Origin: JAMDCX01 sp049977145
GTDB lineage: Bacteria > Planctomycetota > Phycisphaerae > WQYP01
Assembly (NCBI GenBank): GCA_049977145.1
Contig: JBMFGW010000023.1
Location: 1-38,922, forward strand
Length of the DNA stretch: 38,922 bases
Direction of reading: 5' to 3'
Each line of letters begins with the position of its first letter. Positions within the stretch are counted from its first letter, which is position 1. Under the pieces are notes generated by a model. It was not told the origin of the DNA. It was given only the letters and a program-made list of their open reading frames with translations, and made no database searches. This document shows, one piece after another, positions 21,511 through 30,800 of the stretch. A program made the position numbers and the translations under genes.

Positions 21511-23856
21511 TCAGCGCGCCTGCTGCAGGATCAGCTTGGAGGCCTGATTGCTGGCCACATTTAGCGCCCCGAGTGTTTCCGCCGCGGCGGCGCGAACTTT
21601 GGCGTTGGTCGTGTGGGACACTTCGTGAATCAGTGTGTCAATATCCGCCGCGCTAAGGTGATTACCCAAATTGCGGGCGCTTTGCGCCAGACTCTTGAAA
21701 AGAGCGTAGCGAACCGGCTCCGGATTTGCGGTACCATTGAGTGCGGCACGGGCTAAAATCTTTTGGGCCTCGGGATTACGAATTTGTCCCAAAGTCTGGG
21801 CCACCGCGACAATAACCTTCTGGTTGTGGGCTGATCGCAGCGCCAAGCGCAACGCGGGAATGGCCTGATTTACATCGTAGACGCAGGCGTGATTCATGGC
21901 CAAAACTTTTAATTCATGCGCAGCGCGTATGGCAAACTCTTCGGATTTCTGCGCATTGATGTTTTGACTGCCCAGGCGCGTCATCATATCACGGTACGCC
22001 TGCGCAATGGAATCAGCGGTGGCTCCGGTGGGAATCTCGCCAATGGTCGGATCATTGACATATTCAGCATGCAGTTTGGGCAACTCGGATGCGGAACCCA
22101 TCACCAGTATGGGTGTGTACTCCAGCCGATAATCGGTTGCCGCATACTGCTGATACTGCGCCACAGCCTGATCGTTCGGCAGTATCGCCAGCTCAATATA
22201 CGGCACGCCCATGGTTCGGGTAACCGCCACGGCCACCGAGGGTGCGGTGATAATATGATAATGGGGCCGTAACCGGGCTTTCATCTCATTACGGATTTGC
22301 ACGTTGGCATCCACCAGCAGTGCCACCGGCTTGGTGGATTGGGCAATGGCCTGCGCCAAGGTTGGAATGACTTCATCAGAAGCGGCAAACATTTTCGCGG
22401 GATTGGCCCGGGCCAGGGCACTGGCGGCTTCAAACCGGACAGATGGATCGGGATAGGCCAAGGCTTGAATCAGCGGCGGTACATTTTTCCCCGTGCCAAC
22501 CAATCCATCCATCGTACCGGTCTGCTGTAACGCCTTGAGGGTTTTGAGCACCAGCGGGCTGTTATCTTCTTGTAACGCCATACGCAGCACCGCGTTGAGA
22601 TAACGCGGCCCGGCCGCAACCGCATAGAAGTGGGCATTGGGCATGCCGGGCTTGATGGTCGCGTCCTTGGCTCCCGCAGGCAAATCAACTTCACGCCGCA
22701 GGTCGGCGGCCAGCCAGAGACTGATGGCCGCGGAATTATTATGGTCAAGCCGCAACACCGCCTCACAGGCACGCATGGTTTCAATATCTTTCCAGATTGG
22801 TGTAGGTACCGGCACGCCTACGACATCGTTGAGACCTTGGTCGTAATACCACACCGGATTGGTAGCCTCATTGGGATGATTGGCGGACACCGATGGCTCA
22901 TTGTGGTAATACGCTTCCGCCAACCACAGATAAAGTTCGGCGGCGGTCAGGTGCGCAAAGCGCCCCGTTGGGTCAATTTTCAACATGGCGGTTTGGGTTG
23001 CTTTTCGCAGATCGGGCGGCGTATTTTTAGCCATCGCAATTTCGGCCAGATACGGCAATGCCTGCGGATAACCGATATTGCCTAACACTTGGACAATTTC
23101 AATTTTTTCCGGTGTGGATGGGGTGGCGAGTTGCGCAACCAATGGATTCAGCAGTGACTTGCCCAGACTGCTCATCATCTGCACGATCGGGGGGCCATAA
23201 CTGGCATGGGAAGGGCTGTTCAAATACTGGATGAAAAAGGGGACGGCAAATTCACCGGCGGCGTACAGCCGCTGGCGGGAAACAACAAACGCCCGCGGGC
23301 TGTCCACCATAACCTTGATGGCTTTGAGAATGCGGTTAGGATTGCGCGCCAACACCAGATGCCCCTTCTGCAGCAGCGCGTTAATTGCGGCGGAAACCTT
23401 CTTAAGAGGTTTATTCTGTTGATTACCGATGAGAATTTCCGATACATCGCGCCCATTGGCGGCGGCATCAAAAGCCCGCAGCGCCATCACCGCAGTCGGA
23501 TGGTCCAGCAAGAAAGCCTTTCCACAATCATTGGCGAGTTTTTCTTTTCCCAGCAGTGAATAGTGTAAAAACAGGTCGGCATCGCGGATCAACTTGGCGG
23601 ATGGTTGTGCCGCCAAAACTGCGGCGGCGGGCTGTACCGCCCGGACGGCGGGTATGGAAAATACGCCCGTTGTCAACGCCGCCGTCGCCGCCATGGCAAG
23701 GACCATCCGTCCCAGCCCGCGACCCGCCGGCGCCACGACCGCAGCAGCGGAGCCTTGCCGCCCGGCACCGTCGGTAACACCGCCGCTTCCGGCGGCATGG
23801 CCCGCACGTTTTTGAAAATCCTGTTGCGCCAGTTGGATAAACCGCACGTTCAGCAT
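21511..23856 (-). CDS. HEAT-repeat protein with receiver-like insertion
   Basis: A 781-aa, probably exported or membrane-anchored protein: an N-terminal Ala/Gly-rich region, then a hydrophobic stretch ('GRMVLAMAATAALTTGVFSIPAVRA', about 50-75). HEAT/PBS-lyase-like helical repeats occupy about 180-290, 430-500 and 640-780 (for example 'PLIQALAYPDPSVRFEAASALARAN', 'NAKVRAAAAETLGALNVA'). Between repeats, about residues 508-610 resemble a response-regulator receiver: 'VALLVDANVQIRNEMKARL', 'HYHIITAPSVAVAV', 'YIELAILPND', 'TPILVMGSA'. The usual phospho-acceptor Asp at the end of strand 3 is not where expected and the acidic pair is reduced to one Asp, so phosphorylation is unlikely. GGAGG (23862-23866) precedes the ATG. 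Its role is unknown; a protein-binding scaffold is likely. Confidence 0.8.
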   Translation of the reverse strand: MLNVRFIQLAQQDFQKRAGHAAGSGGVTDGAGRQGSAAAVVAPAGRGLGRMVLAMAATAALTTGVFSIPAVRAVQPAAAVLAAQPSAKLIRDADLFLHYSLLGKEKLANDCGKAFLLDHPTAVMALRAFDAAANGRDVSEILIGNQQNKPLKKVSAAINALLQKGHLVLARNPNRILKAIKVMVDSPRAFVVSRQRLYAAGEFAVPFFIQYLNSPSHASYGPPIVQMMSSLGKSLLNPLVAQLATPSTPEKIEIVQVLGNIGYPQALPYLAEIAMAKNTPPDLRKATQTAMLKIDPTGRFAHLTAAELYLWLAEAYYHNEPSVSANHPNEATNPVWYYDQGLNDVVGVPVPTPIWKDIETMRACEAVLRLDHNNSAAISLWLAADLRREVDLPAGAKDATIKPGMPNAHFYAVAAGPRYLNAVLRMALQEDNSPLVLKTLKALQQTGTMDGLVGTGKNVPPLIQALAYPDPSVRFEAASALARANPAKMFAASDEVIPTLAQAIAQSTKPVALLVDANVQIRNEMKARLRPHYHIITAPSVAVAVTRTMGVPYIELAILPNDQAVAQYQQYAATDYRLEYTPILVMGSASELPKLHAEYVNDPTIGEIPTGATADSIAQAYRDMMTRLGSQNINAQKSEEFAIRAAHELKVLAMNHACVYDVNQAIPALRLALRSAHNQKVIVAVAQTLGQIRNPEAQKILARAALNGTANPEPVRYALFKSLAQSARNLGNHLSAADIDTLIHEVSHTTNAKVRAAAAETLGALNVASNQASKLILQQAR

Positions 23857-23866
23857 AAAGCCTCCG

Positions 23867-24461
23867 AAAGATGTTTCAAGTTCTCAACATGTATCATGTA
23901 TAGAGTCGGCATTACCCGTTCCGCCAGACAATTTTTCCGGTCACCTCGGCTTATTAATAGAACCGCGTTGCCCGTAGCCAACGGAATTATCCGCATGCCC
24001 AAGCCGCACAGCGCCATTGCGCCGGTCACTTCGCCGCAGCCCAAAGTGGAACCTTCCCTGCCACGGCGAGTGCTGATTATAGACCACTGGGGCACGGTGT
24101 CAAAGAAAAATCACTACCTCCCCGGGTAAGCGCTCATCGGATAGCGATAAACCGGCGTGGGGGGAAAAATTATTGGCTACGCCTCTACAGTGCCGATAAC
24201 ACATCTTCCCAAGGGGCCGATGCGCGTCATAGCCGGGTTGCGACACGCGGCTAAAATGGAACGCAGCGGTACTGGGCCACGAAAATTGGCGGCGGATAGC
24301 AGGGATTGCCGGAACCAGGGCCGCACGCGGTCGCTAAAACGCAAGTGGGCGACGCAAGGTGGAAGTCGTATTATAATCCCTTTGAATATACGGATTTGGC
24401 GACCGGTTGCCAATCCGAACGGCGGCGGTGGTTTGCTGGATGTTGGTATAACCGTGCGCCC
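23867..24461. other. Long intergenic region between divergent genes
   Basis: About 600 bases with no supported gene. Open frames exist at 23605-24129 and 24157-24552 (plus) and 23850-24095 (minus), but their translations are Arg/Pro/Gly-rich without motifs. A TATAAT at 24372-24377 could be the -10 box of the following phosphorylase gene, though no good -35 is present. No RNA gene was recognised. Confidence 0.4.
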
Positions 24462-24475
24462 AAGGAGCTTGATTC

Positions 24476-27028
24476 ATGCCTACAGTTTACAAGTTTGTGG
24501 TAATTCCGGCGGTGCCGGAAAAACTCGCGGCCCTCCACGAGTTGGCCTATAACTTCTGGTCGTTGTGGAATTTTGAAGCCGCCAGTTTGTTCAATCGACT
24601 GGACCCGGATTTGTGGGAAACCACCGGGCATAATCCAGTGCGGCTGCTGAATCTCATCGGACAGGATAAACTGCGTGCCGCCGCGGAAGATGAAGGGTTT
24701 CTGACGCATCTGAACCGTATCACTTCCGATCTCAAATCCTATATGCAGCAGAATACCTGGTGCAAGCAGCACTACCCCGACTGCCAGGCGGTCATAGCAT
24801 ATTTTTCCGCGGAATTCGGCCTGCACGAATCACTGCCGATTTACTCCGGAGGCTTGGGTGTGCTGTCGGGCGATCATCTAAAAAGCGCCAGCGATCTGGG
24901 TATTCCACTGGTAGCGGTGGGATTGCTGTACCGCGAAGGGTATTTCCGCCAACAATTAAACTCGGATGGCTGGCAGCAGGAATTAAATCCGGAAAACGAT
25001 TTTTTCTCCATGAGCCTCCGGCCGGTGAAAAATAACGATGGCACGCCGATGCTCATCACGGTGGATTATCCGCACGGTCCGGTACGGGCGGCGGTCTGGA
25101 AGGTACAGGTGGGGCGGGTATCTTTGTTTCTCCTGGACTGCAATGTCGAAAGCAACGGCCCGCATGACCGGGATATCACCGCCCGGCTTTACGGCGGGGA
25201 TCACGATATGCGTATCCGGCAGGAGATTCTGCTGGGCATCGGCGGCTTGCGGGCGTTGGCGGCGATGGGCATTACGCCCACGGTCTGCCACATGAATGAA
25301 GGCCACTCGGCGTTTCTGGCCCTGGAGCGTTGCCGGGTGCTTATGGAGCAGGAGAAACTTTCATTCGTCGAAGCGCGGGAAGTGGTTTCCGCCAGCAACG
25401 TGTTTACCACCCACACCCCCGTGCCGGCGGGCAATGACGCTTTTCATCGCGATATAATGGAAAAGTATTTTGCCGCATACTGCAAAAAACTGGGGATCAG
25501 TATTGATGAACTTATGGCCATGGGGAGGGTCAATCCGCATGATGCCAATGAATTTTTCGGGGTTACCGTATTGGCCTTGCGCATGGCGTGGCACGCTAAC
25601 GGCGTCAGCCGGCTCCATGGCCAGGTTTCAAGGCGTATGTGGCAGCGGATTTGGCCGGAAATTCCCGCCCCGGAAGTACCCATTGGCCATATTACCAATG
25701 GCGTGCATACCCAGTCCTGGTTGGGTCAGGGTTTCGCCCGGCTGTATCAGGAATATCTCGGTGCCAATTGGCCCGACCGCCCCGCCGACCATAGTATCTG
25801 GTCCCGCACCGATAAAATTCCCGACGCCGAATTGTGGCGTATCCATGAGCGCAGCAAGGAACGGATGATTTATTTTATCCGCCAGCGCCTGCGGATGAAT
25901 CTGGCACACCGCGGTGCGTCCCCTGTGGATATTCAGCGCGTCGAAGAAGTGCTGGACTCCAAAGTCCTGACCATTGGTTTTGCCCGGCGCTTCGCCACTT
26001 ATAAACGCGCCACGCTCCTGTTCCGCAATCCCGAGCGCCTGATCAAACTGCTCAAGGACCCTGATGAACCCATCCAGTTTGTTTTCGCCGGCAAAGCCCA
26101 TCCGCGCGATGACGGCGGCAAACGCTTTATTCAGGAGATCATCTACTTCTGTCGCCGGGAAGATGTCCGGCCACGCATGGTGTTTCTGGAAGATTATGAT
26201 ATTGATATTGCACGGTACATTACGCAGGGTGTGGATATTTGGCTCAATACGCCCCGCCGACCGATGGAAGCGTCCGGCACCAGCGGTATGAAAGCCGCCA
26301 TCAATGGGGCCTTAAACCTCAGTATTCTGGATGGCTGGTGGTGCGAAGCCTATGCCGAGGATAACGGCTTTGCCATTGGTGATGGTGCGGAATACAACAG
26401 CGATGACCAACAGGATGAGGCGGAAAGCCACCAGCTCTTTGACCTCCTGGAGCGCGTGGTCGTACCGCTGTATTACGACCGCAGTCTTGATGGTCTGCCG
26501 CGCCACTGGATTAAGCGGATGAAAAATTCCATCCGCACCATTTGCCCGGTATATAACACCAATCGCATGGTGCAGCAGTATGCGGAAACTTTTTATCTGC
26601 CGGCGCACGATCTTTATGTGAAGCTTATGGAAAGCCATGGTGCCGGGGCGGCGGCGCTGGCGCAATGGAAACAACGCCTGGCGCAGCAGTGGGACAAAGT
26701 GAAGGTGCGGCAGGTTGAATCACCGGGTATCGGCACCGTGAAAGCCGGGGAAACCATCAAGGTGCTCTCCACGGTTGAACTTGGCGCCATTCCCACGGAA
26801 AACGTGCGGGTGGAACTTTACGTTGGGGCCTTGGACCCTTTTGGCAATATTCATGATGCCCGTGTGCATGAAATGGTTCTGGGCAGCAATCTTGAACCCG
26901 GTGTCTATCAATATGTCGGCGCCATCACCGCCGGTACCTGCGGTCAGCAGGGCTTTGCCGTGCGCGTGCTCCCCAACCACCCGAATATCGCATTGCGTTT
27001 TGAACCGGGGCTGGTGCGCTGGGGATAA
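24476..27028 (+). CDS. glgP: Alpha-glucan (glycogen) phosphorylase, short family
   Basis: A cytosolic GT35 phosphorylase that releases glucose-1-phosphate from glycogen or maltodextrin, using pyridoxal phosphate. At 850 aa with an N-terminal DUF3417 domain ('LAYNFWSLWNFEAASLFNRL', about 1-115) it belongs to the alpha-glucan phosphorylase branch (TIGR02094 type) and not to the animal/E. coli-like one. Key segments: 'YFSAEFGLHESLPIYSGGLG' (about 108-127), 'HMNEGHSAFLALERCR', 'FTTHTPVPAGND', 'ITNGVHTQSWL', and the cofactor Lys region 'EASGTSGMKAAINGALNLS' (about 600-618). A beta-rich C-terminal extension follows. AAGGAG (24462-24467) is 8 bases before the ATG. recO follows after 7 bases, so they share a transcript. 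Confidence 0.95.
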   Translation: MPTVYKFVVIPAVPEKLAALHELAYNFWSLWNFEAASLFNRLDPDLWETTGHNPVRLLNLIGQDKLRAAAEDEGFLTHLNRITSDLKSYMQQNTWCKQHYPDCQAVIAYFSAEFGLHESLPIYSGGLGVLSGDHLKSASDLGIPLVAVGLLYREGYFRQQLNSDGWQQELNPENDFFSMSLRPVKNNDGTPMLITVDYPHGPVRAAVWKVQVGRVSLFLLDCNVESNGPHDRDITARLYGGDHDMRIRQEILLGIGGLRALAAMGITPTVCHMNEGHSAFLALERCRVLMEQEKLSFVEAREVVSASNVFTTHTPVPAGNDAFHRDIMEKYFAAYCKKLGISIDELMAMGRVNPHDANEFFGVTVLALRMAWHANGVSRLHGQVSRRMWQRIWPEIPAPEVPIGHITNGVHTQSWLGQGFARLYQEYLGANWPDRPADHSIWSRTDKIPDAELWRIHERSKERMIYFIRQRLRMNLAHRGASPVDIQRVEEVLDSKVLTIGFARRFATYKRATLLFRNPERLIKLLKDPDEPIQFVFAGKAHPRDDGGKRFIQEIIYFCRREDVRPRMVFLEDYDIDIARYITQGVDIWLNTPRRPMEASGTSGMKAAINGALNLSILDGWWCEAYAEDNGFAIGDGAEYNSDDQQDEAESHQLFDLLERVVVPLYYDRSLDGLPRHWIKRMKNSIRTICPVYNTNRMVQQYAETFYLPAHDLYVKLMESHGAGAAALAQWKQRLAQQWDKVKVRQVESPGIGTVKAGETIKVLSTVELGAIPTENVRVELYVGALDPFGNIHDARVHEMVLGSNLEPGVYQYVGAITAGTCGQQGFAVRVLPNHPNIALRFEPGLVRWG

Positions 27029-27035
27029 TGTCGCC

Positions 27036-27821
27036 ATGGCGAGTTATGAAAAAGATGAGGCGATCTGCCTGCGAGTCATTGATTTTTCGGAATCCAGCCA
27101 AATTCTGACACTGCTGGGACGGAACACCGGCGTTATGGCGTTGCTGGCCAAGGGAAGCCGGAAAATATCCAAAGGTGGCGTATTTTCCTTAGGCTCGCCG
27201 ATTGACCAACTGGCCCGCGGCGAAGTGGTGTTTATTCCGCCGCGCGCCGCCGCCGACCTGGCGACGCTTACCGCCTGGACGTTATTGGATCATCAACCCA
27301 TATTGCGGAAATCTTTGCCGGCTTATTATGCCGGGCAGATTATCTGTGAAATCATTATGACCTTGCTTTCTCCGCAGGAACCGCACCGGCAGCTTTATGA
27401 TGAATTGGCGGTGGGCGTAGCGGCCTTGGGCGGAGCGCAAAGCAAACGAATATGTTTAAGTATCGTCAAAAACATTCTTACGGCCACGGGCTACCAACCG
27501 CATCTGGAATCTTGTCTGATCTGTAAAACACCCATTCGCCCCGGCGTCATAGCGCAATTCTGCCCACGCTCCGGCGGCGCTTGTTGCAGCCGGTGCCCGA
27601 CCCAGTCGAACCCCGTGCGCGTGGACGGTGGTGTGCTGCTGGCCCTGGCCCGCCTGCCTGCGCCCTCTGATCTGTTAAAGACGCCCGCCGACAAACCGGC
27701 GCAAGCTGCGGCCTTACGCGCCGCGGCGATGGTGCTGCTGGCGGCGTTTGAGGCGGCGGCGGAGCGCCCGCTTAAAACGCGCTGGGCATTGGACGCCCTT
27801 TTTGGTACAAGTAACGCATGA
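27036..27821 (+). CDS. recO: DNA repair protein RecO
   Basis: RecO anneals single strands and loads RecA with RecR in the RecFOR gap-repair pathway. The 261-aa protein has the N-terminal OB-fold ('EAICLRVIDFSESSQILTLL', 'GVMALLAKGSRKISKGG') and a helical C-terminal domain. The zinc-finger cysteines are C160 and C163 in 'SCLICKTPI' and the later pair in 'GACCSRC', all kept. The frame is open upstream inside glgP, but the ATG at 27036 begins the family N-terminus. It overlaps the next gene by ATGA. The association with glgP has no obvious functional meaning. Confidence 0.93.
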   Translation: MASYEKDEAICLRVIDFSESSQILTLLGRNTGVMALLAKGSRKISKGGVFSLGSPIDQLARGEVVFIPPRAAADLATLTAWTLLDHQPILRKSLPAYYAGQIICEIIMTLLSPQEPHRQLYDELAVGVAALGGAQSKRICLSIVKNILTATGYQPHLESCLICKTPIRPGVIAQFCPRSGGACCSRCPTQSNPVRVDGGVLLALARLPAPSDLLKTPADKPAQAAALRAAAMVLLAAFEAAAERPLKTRWALDALFGTSNA

Positions 27822-28771
27822 TGATGGCATCCGATCATTCCTCACCTCGTGCCTCCGCCCCACCGCCGGTCGCGGTAAAGCCGGATTTCCGATCCGGAAA
27901 ATACCGCCTTGCCGATGCTATTGTGCTCCTGGCCGGGGTGTTGTTGATCGTGGCGGGCGCTTTGAGCGGATATAATCTGCTGCGCGGGGCGGTAACCAGC
28001 CATTATTTTTTTCATACCGCTGCGGTATTGCTGGAATTGGCGGCGGGGGTATGGTTTATCAGCGGTAAAGGCATCTATTATGCTCTGCGCGCCGGGATAC
28101 TTCTTTTTCTTGTGTTTATAAGTGTAGCCGCCTTTCGCGGCTGGGAGGGGCGCACCGACTGCGGCTGTTTTGGGCCGGTGCCGATGAACCCCTGGATTAC
28201 CACCACGCTTGATGGGCTGGTATTAGTGATTTTTCTGTGTGCGGCTTCCCAGTTGCCCCAAGCGGTCCAAAAAGCCCGCGGGCGACCATGGTTAGCTAGT
28301 TTCACGGCGCTGGCGATTATCAGCAGCAGCATCGCCGGCAGGTACTATCTACGCCCCGCCATGTTGCATGCCAATGGTCGACTCACCGGCGGACATGGGG
28401 TGACGTTACTGCAACCTCCGGCGTGGGATGGCAGGCGTTTTCCACTGGCGGCTTATATTCCCCACAGTTCCACCATTATGCATGGCCGGTGGCTGGCGAT
28501 TATTTATTTGCATACCTGCCCGGTTTGCCAACATACCATTGCCGGCATTTCCCGCCGCCTGGAAAAAAGTCCGCAACACCATGTGGCCCTGCTACAACTG
28601 CCGCCCTATGGTCCGCTGCCCAAGGGCGTCGCCGCCGCCAACATGCTGCGCCTGAAAGTCAATAATTCCCGCCTGTGGCGTCCCCCATTTCTCCCGGTAC
28701 TGGTGGACTTGAACAATGGTCAAGTCACACGCGTGCGATCCTATATCCCCGGTGCCTGGTTCGGGTTTTGA
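27818..28771 (+). CDS. MauE/DoxX-like membrane protein with thioredoxin-like CXXC end
   Basis: A 317-aa membrane protein. The N-terminal half has four hydrophobic helices ('LADAIVLLAGVLLIVAGALS', 'FFHTAAVLLELAAGVWFI', 'ALRAGILLFLVFISVAAF', 'TLDGLVLVIFLCAASQL') and the DCGCFGP motif near residue 115. This is typical of MauE/DoxX-type redox-associated membrane proteins related to DsbD/VKOR functions. The C-terminal half is outside the membrane and holds 'IIYLHTCPVCQHTIAGI' (near residue 233), a CPVC pair placed like a thioredoxin active site. The protein may move electrons or disulfides across the membrane. Translation is coupled to recO by a 4-base overlap. The family is confident; the partner and substrate are unknown. 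Confidence 0.75.
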   Translation: MMMASDHSSPRASAPPPVAVKPDFRSGKYRLADAIVLLAGVLLIVAGALSGYNLLRGAVTSHYFFHTAAVLLELAAGVWFISGKGIYYALRAGILLFLVFISVAAFRGWEGRTDCGCFGPVPMNPWITTTLDGLVLVIFLCAASQLPQAVQKARGRPWLASFTALAIISSSIAGRYYLRPAMLHANGRLTGGHGVTLLQPPAWDGRRFPLAAYIPHSSTIMHGRWLAIIYLHTCPVCQHTIAGISRRLEKSPQHHVALLQLPPYGPLPKGVAAANMLRLKVNNSRLWRPPFLPVLVDLNNGQVTRVRSYIPGAWFGF

Positions 28772-28841
28772 AACCTTAACCGCTGTCAAGCGTTGTATCC
28801 TATGAATATCGTTGGCGTTCAGCGTGTAAGGAGTTATAACT

Positions 28842-30713
28842 TTGACCGCGGCCCCGGCTAGCGTTCCGCAAGCAATGGCATGGAACCATGAGAAAATAAT
28901 GCCGATGCCAGCGACTAAAATCCGCAGTTCCACCATGATGGGTGGACTGCTGCTGGCAATTTTTCTGGTGTTATATGCTCTTGTGTTGCATGGCTTTTAT
29001 GAACCCGCCAATCCCGGCGTGGATCAAAATGGGTACATGGTCACAGCGCGGCAGTTAAGCGAGCATGGGCGGCTTTATTTCACGCCGCACAATCCGCTGC
29101 AATTTGCGGGCCGCATGATGGTGCTGACACCGGATGGCAGAATTTTTGCCAAATATCCGCCCGGCGTGGGCCTTCTGGGCGCCTTGGCGCGGATTATCTA
29201 TCGTCCGTCGGCGATGTATCTGGTCGATCCGATTTGCGTCGTGATGGCGCTATTTTTCGCATATCCGCTTTTCCGTTCATTGCTGGATCCGTTCATGGCA
29301 TTAATCGGCGTGATTTGGCTGGGCCTCAACCCGGTAACGCTCACGTATGCCGATGATGCCAATTCTCATGGCGCGGCACTCGGGTTTACGGTGTTGGGAT
29401 TCTGGGCGTTATTAACCTGGTGGCGTAAAGGTGGCGCGTGGCGGGGTGTTATCGCGGGTTTGGCTCTGGGATTTTGTTGCAGCACCCGGTATACGGAATT
29501 GCTCTGGTGCCTGCCGCTGCTGGCCGTGGTGTTCATGGCGGTGCGTGATCATAAGCGGTCCTGGCGGCAGGGGCTTACCGTTCTTCTGGCGTTCGCGTTG
29601 CCGGTGGCCATTCTGGCTTTAATTAACTGGGCCTCTTTTGGCGCGCCATGGCGGACGGGTTATTGGTTCTGTAAAGAACAGACCGGGTTTGCCTGGCGGT
29701 ATTTTAGCGGCGAACCGGGGCGGCAGGGCAACTGGCAAACCGTGCTGGAACAGATGACCACGCTCGGATTATTTTTACTTTTCCCGTTGGCCCTTGCCGG
29801 TCTGGTCCGGCTGTTCTGGACCAGCCGCAAGCTGGCGCTGGTCCTGGCGTTATGGGTGGTGCCCAGCGCCACTGTCTACGCATTTTATTACTGGGCGCCA
29901 ACCAATGATGCCGCCACGGGGTATCTGCGATTTTTTCTCGATATTTTCCCCGCCCTGATCATGGCGGCGTTGTGGCTCCTGGCGCGGGCGGCGGGGCCGA
30001 ATCGCAGCGCCCGCGCTGTGGTGGTGGGGTTGCTCACCGCGGTGAGTGTCGGCTACAGCGCCTACATCATGACCCCGCGGCTGCTCAACGCCAAGGCACA
30101 GAAACTGCAACTTATTGCCGCCCGACAGGCGCTGCAACAACGGTTAAAACCCGGCAGCGTGGTGTTTGCTGATGAGCTGCTATGTAATTATCTCAATAGT
30201 ATGGGTGGTTACCGGCTGTATTCCGCAACCATTTTTTCGCCACAGGCGTTTACGCAATTTAACCGTGTGACGGATCACGCCGGCCCAATTCCATTCCAGA
30301 AATACCGGGCTGAGCTTTACGCCCGGCTGCTGGGCCGCCAAACCGCAACCGGTCAATGGCGGCCCCAGTCGCTGGCGCGGTTGCACGCCATTGAATTGCG
30401 CCTCATGCAACACGCCTGGAGAGAACATAAGCAGGTCGCGTTTCTGGTTCCGTCAAGTCAGATTTGGCCGCTGGTGCCCCACGAACCGGGCGTGAAAATC
30501 CGCACAATTGCCGTACTCACCGCTCTCGCCGTACCCGCCATGCCCAACACCCAATGGATGGGAGGGCTTCACGCCAAGCCGCCGATGATGCGGCGACGGC
30601 AGCTTCTTATGCGGTTGAATATGTTGCGCCGCAACCAGCGGACGCTACTGGTTTTGTCGCCTGAGCGGCATGTCCGCATTGGCGCACAGGCCGCAAGCCA
30701 GGGTGGCACTTGA
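28842..30713 (+). CDS. Family-39-like membrane glycosyltransferase
   Basis: A 623-aa multi-pass protein of the GT39/ArnT/PMT-like (GT-C) superfamily, which transfers sugars from polyprenyl-phosphate donors to targets outside the cytoplasm. The first helix ('MMGGLLLAIFLVLYALVLHGFY') is followed by an external loop with the family's acidic motif ('NPGVDQNGYMVTARQL'). About ten more helices follow, then a soluble C-terminal tail of about 190 residues. It starts at TTG (28842) with AAGGAG (28828-28833) 8 bases upstream. An ATG at 28875 is the alternative. It lies 70 bases after the MauE-like gene and before the cas genes. Acceptor unknown. Confidence 0.8.
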   Translation: MTAAPASVPQAMAWNHEKIMPMPATKIRSSTMMGGLLLAIFLVLYALVLHGFYEPANPGVDQNGYMVTARQLSEHGRLYFTPHNPLQFAGRMMVLTPDGRIFAKYPPGVGLLGALARIIYRPSAMYLVDPICVVMALFFAYPLFRSLLDPFMALIGVIWLGLNPVTLTYADDANSHGAALGFTVLGFWALLTWWRKGGAWRGVIAGLALGFCCSTRYTELLWCLPLLAVVFMAVRDHKRSWRQGLTVLLAFALPVAILALINWASFGAPWRTGYWFCKEQTGFAWRYFSGEPGRQGNWQTVLEQMTTLGLFLLFPLALAGLVRLFWTSRKLALVLALWVVPSATVYAFYYWAPTNDAATGYLRFFLDIFPALIMAALWLLARAAGPNRSARAVVVGLLTAVSVGYSAYIMTPRLLNAKAQKLQLIAARQALQQRLKPGSVVFADELLCNYLNSMGGYRLYSATIFSPQAFTQFNRVTDHAGPIPFQKYRAELYARLLGRQTATGQWRPQSLARLHAIELRLMQHAWREHKQVAFLVPSSQIWPLVPHEPGVKIRTIAVLTALAVPAMPNTQWMGGLHAKPPMMRRRQLLMRLNMLRRNQRTLLVLSPERHVRIGAQAASQGGT

Positions 30714-30800
30714 GTTGGCGGTCCGGCATGTGTGCTGTACAGTAGGCATGTATCAGGGGTACCAAATGAATCGCGCGCGGCGCTGCGCGGTACTGGAAGC

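Noticed and set aside
23605..24129. Open frame across the start of the HEAT gene and the adjoining gap
   Set aside because: Largely antisense to the HEAT-repeat gene's signal region; Arg/Pro-rich without motifs.
24157..24552. Plus-strand frame overlapping the glgP start
   Set aside because: Overlaps the well-supported glgP start by about 75 bases and has no protein-like pattern.
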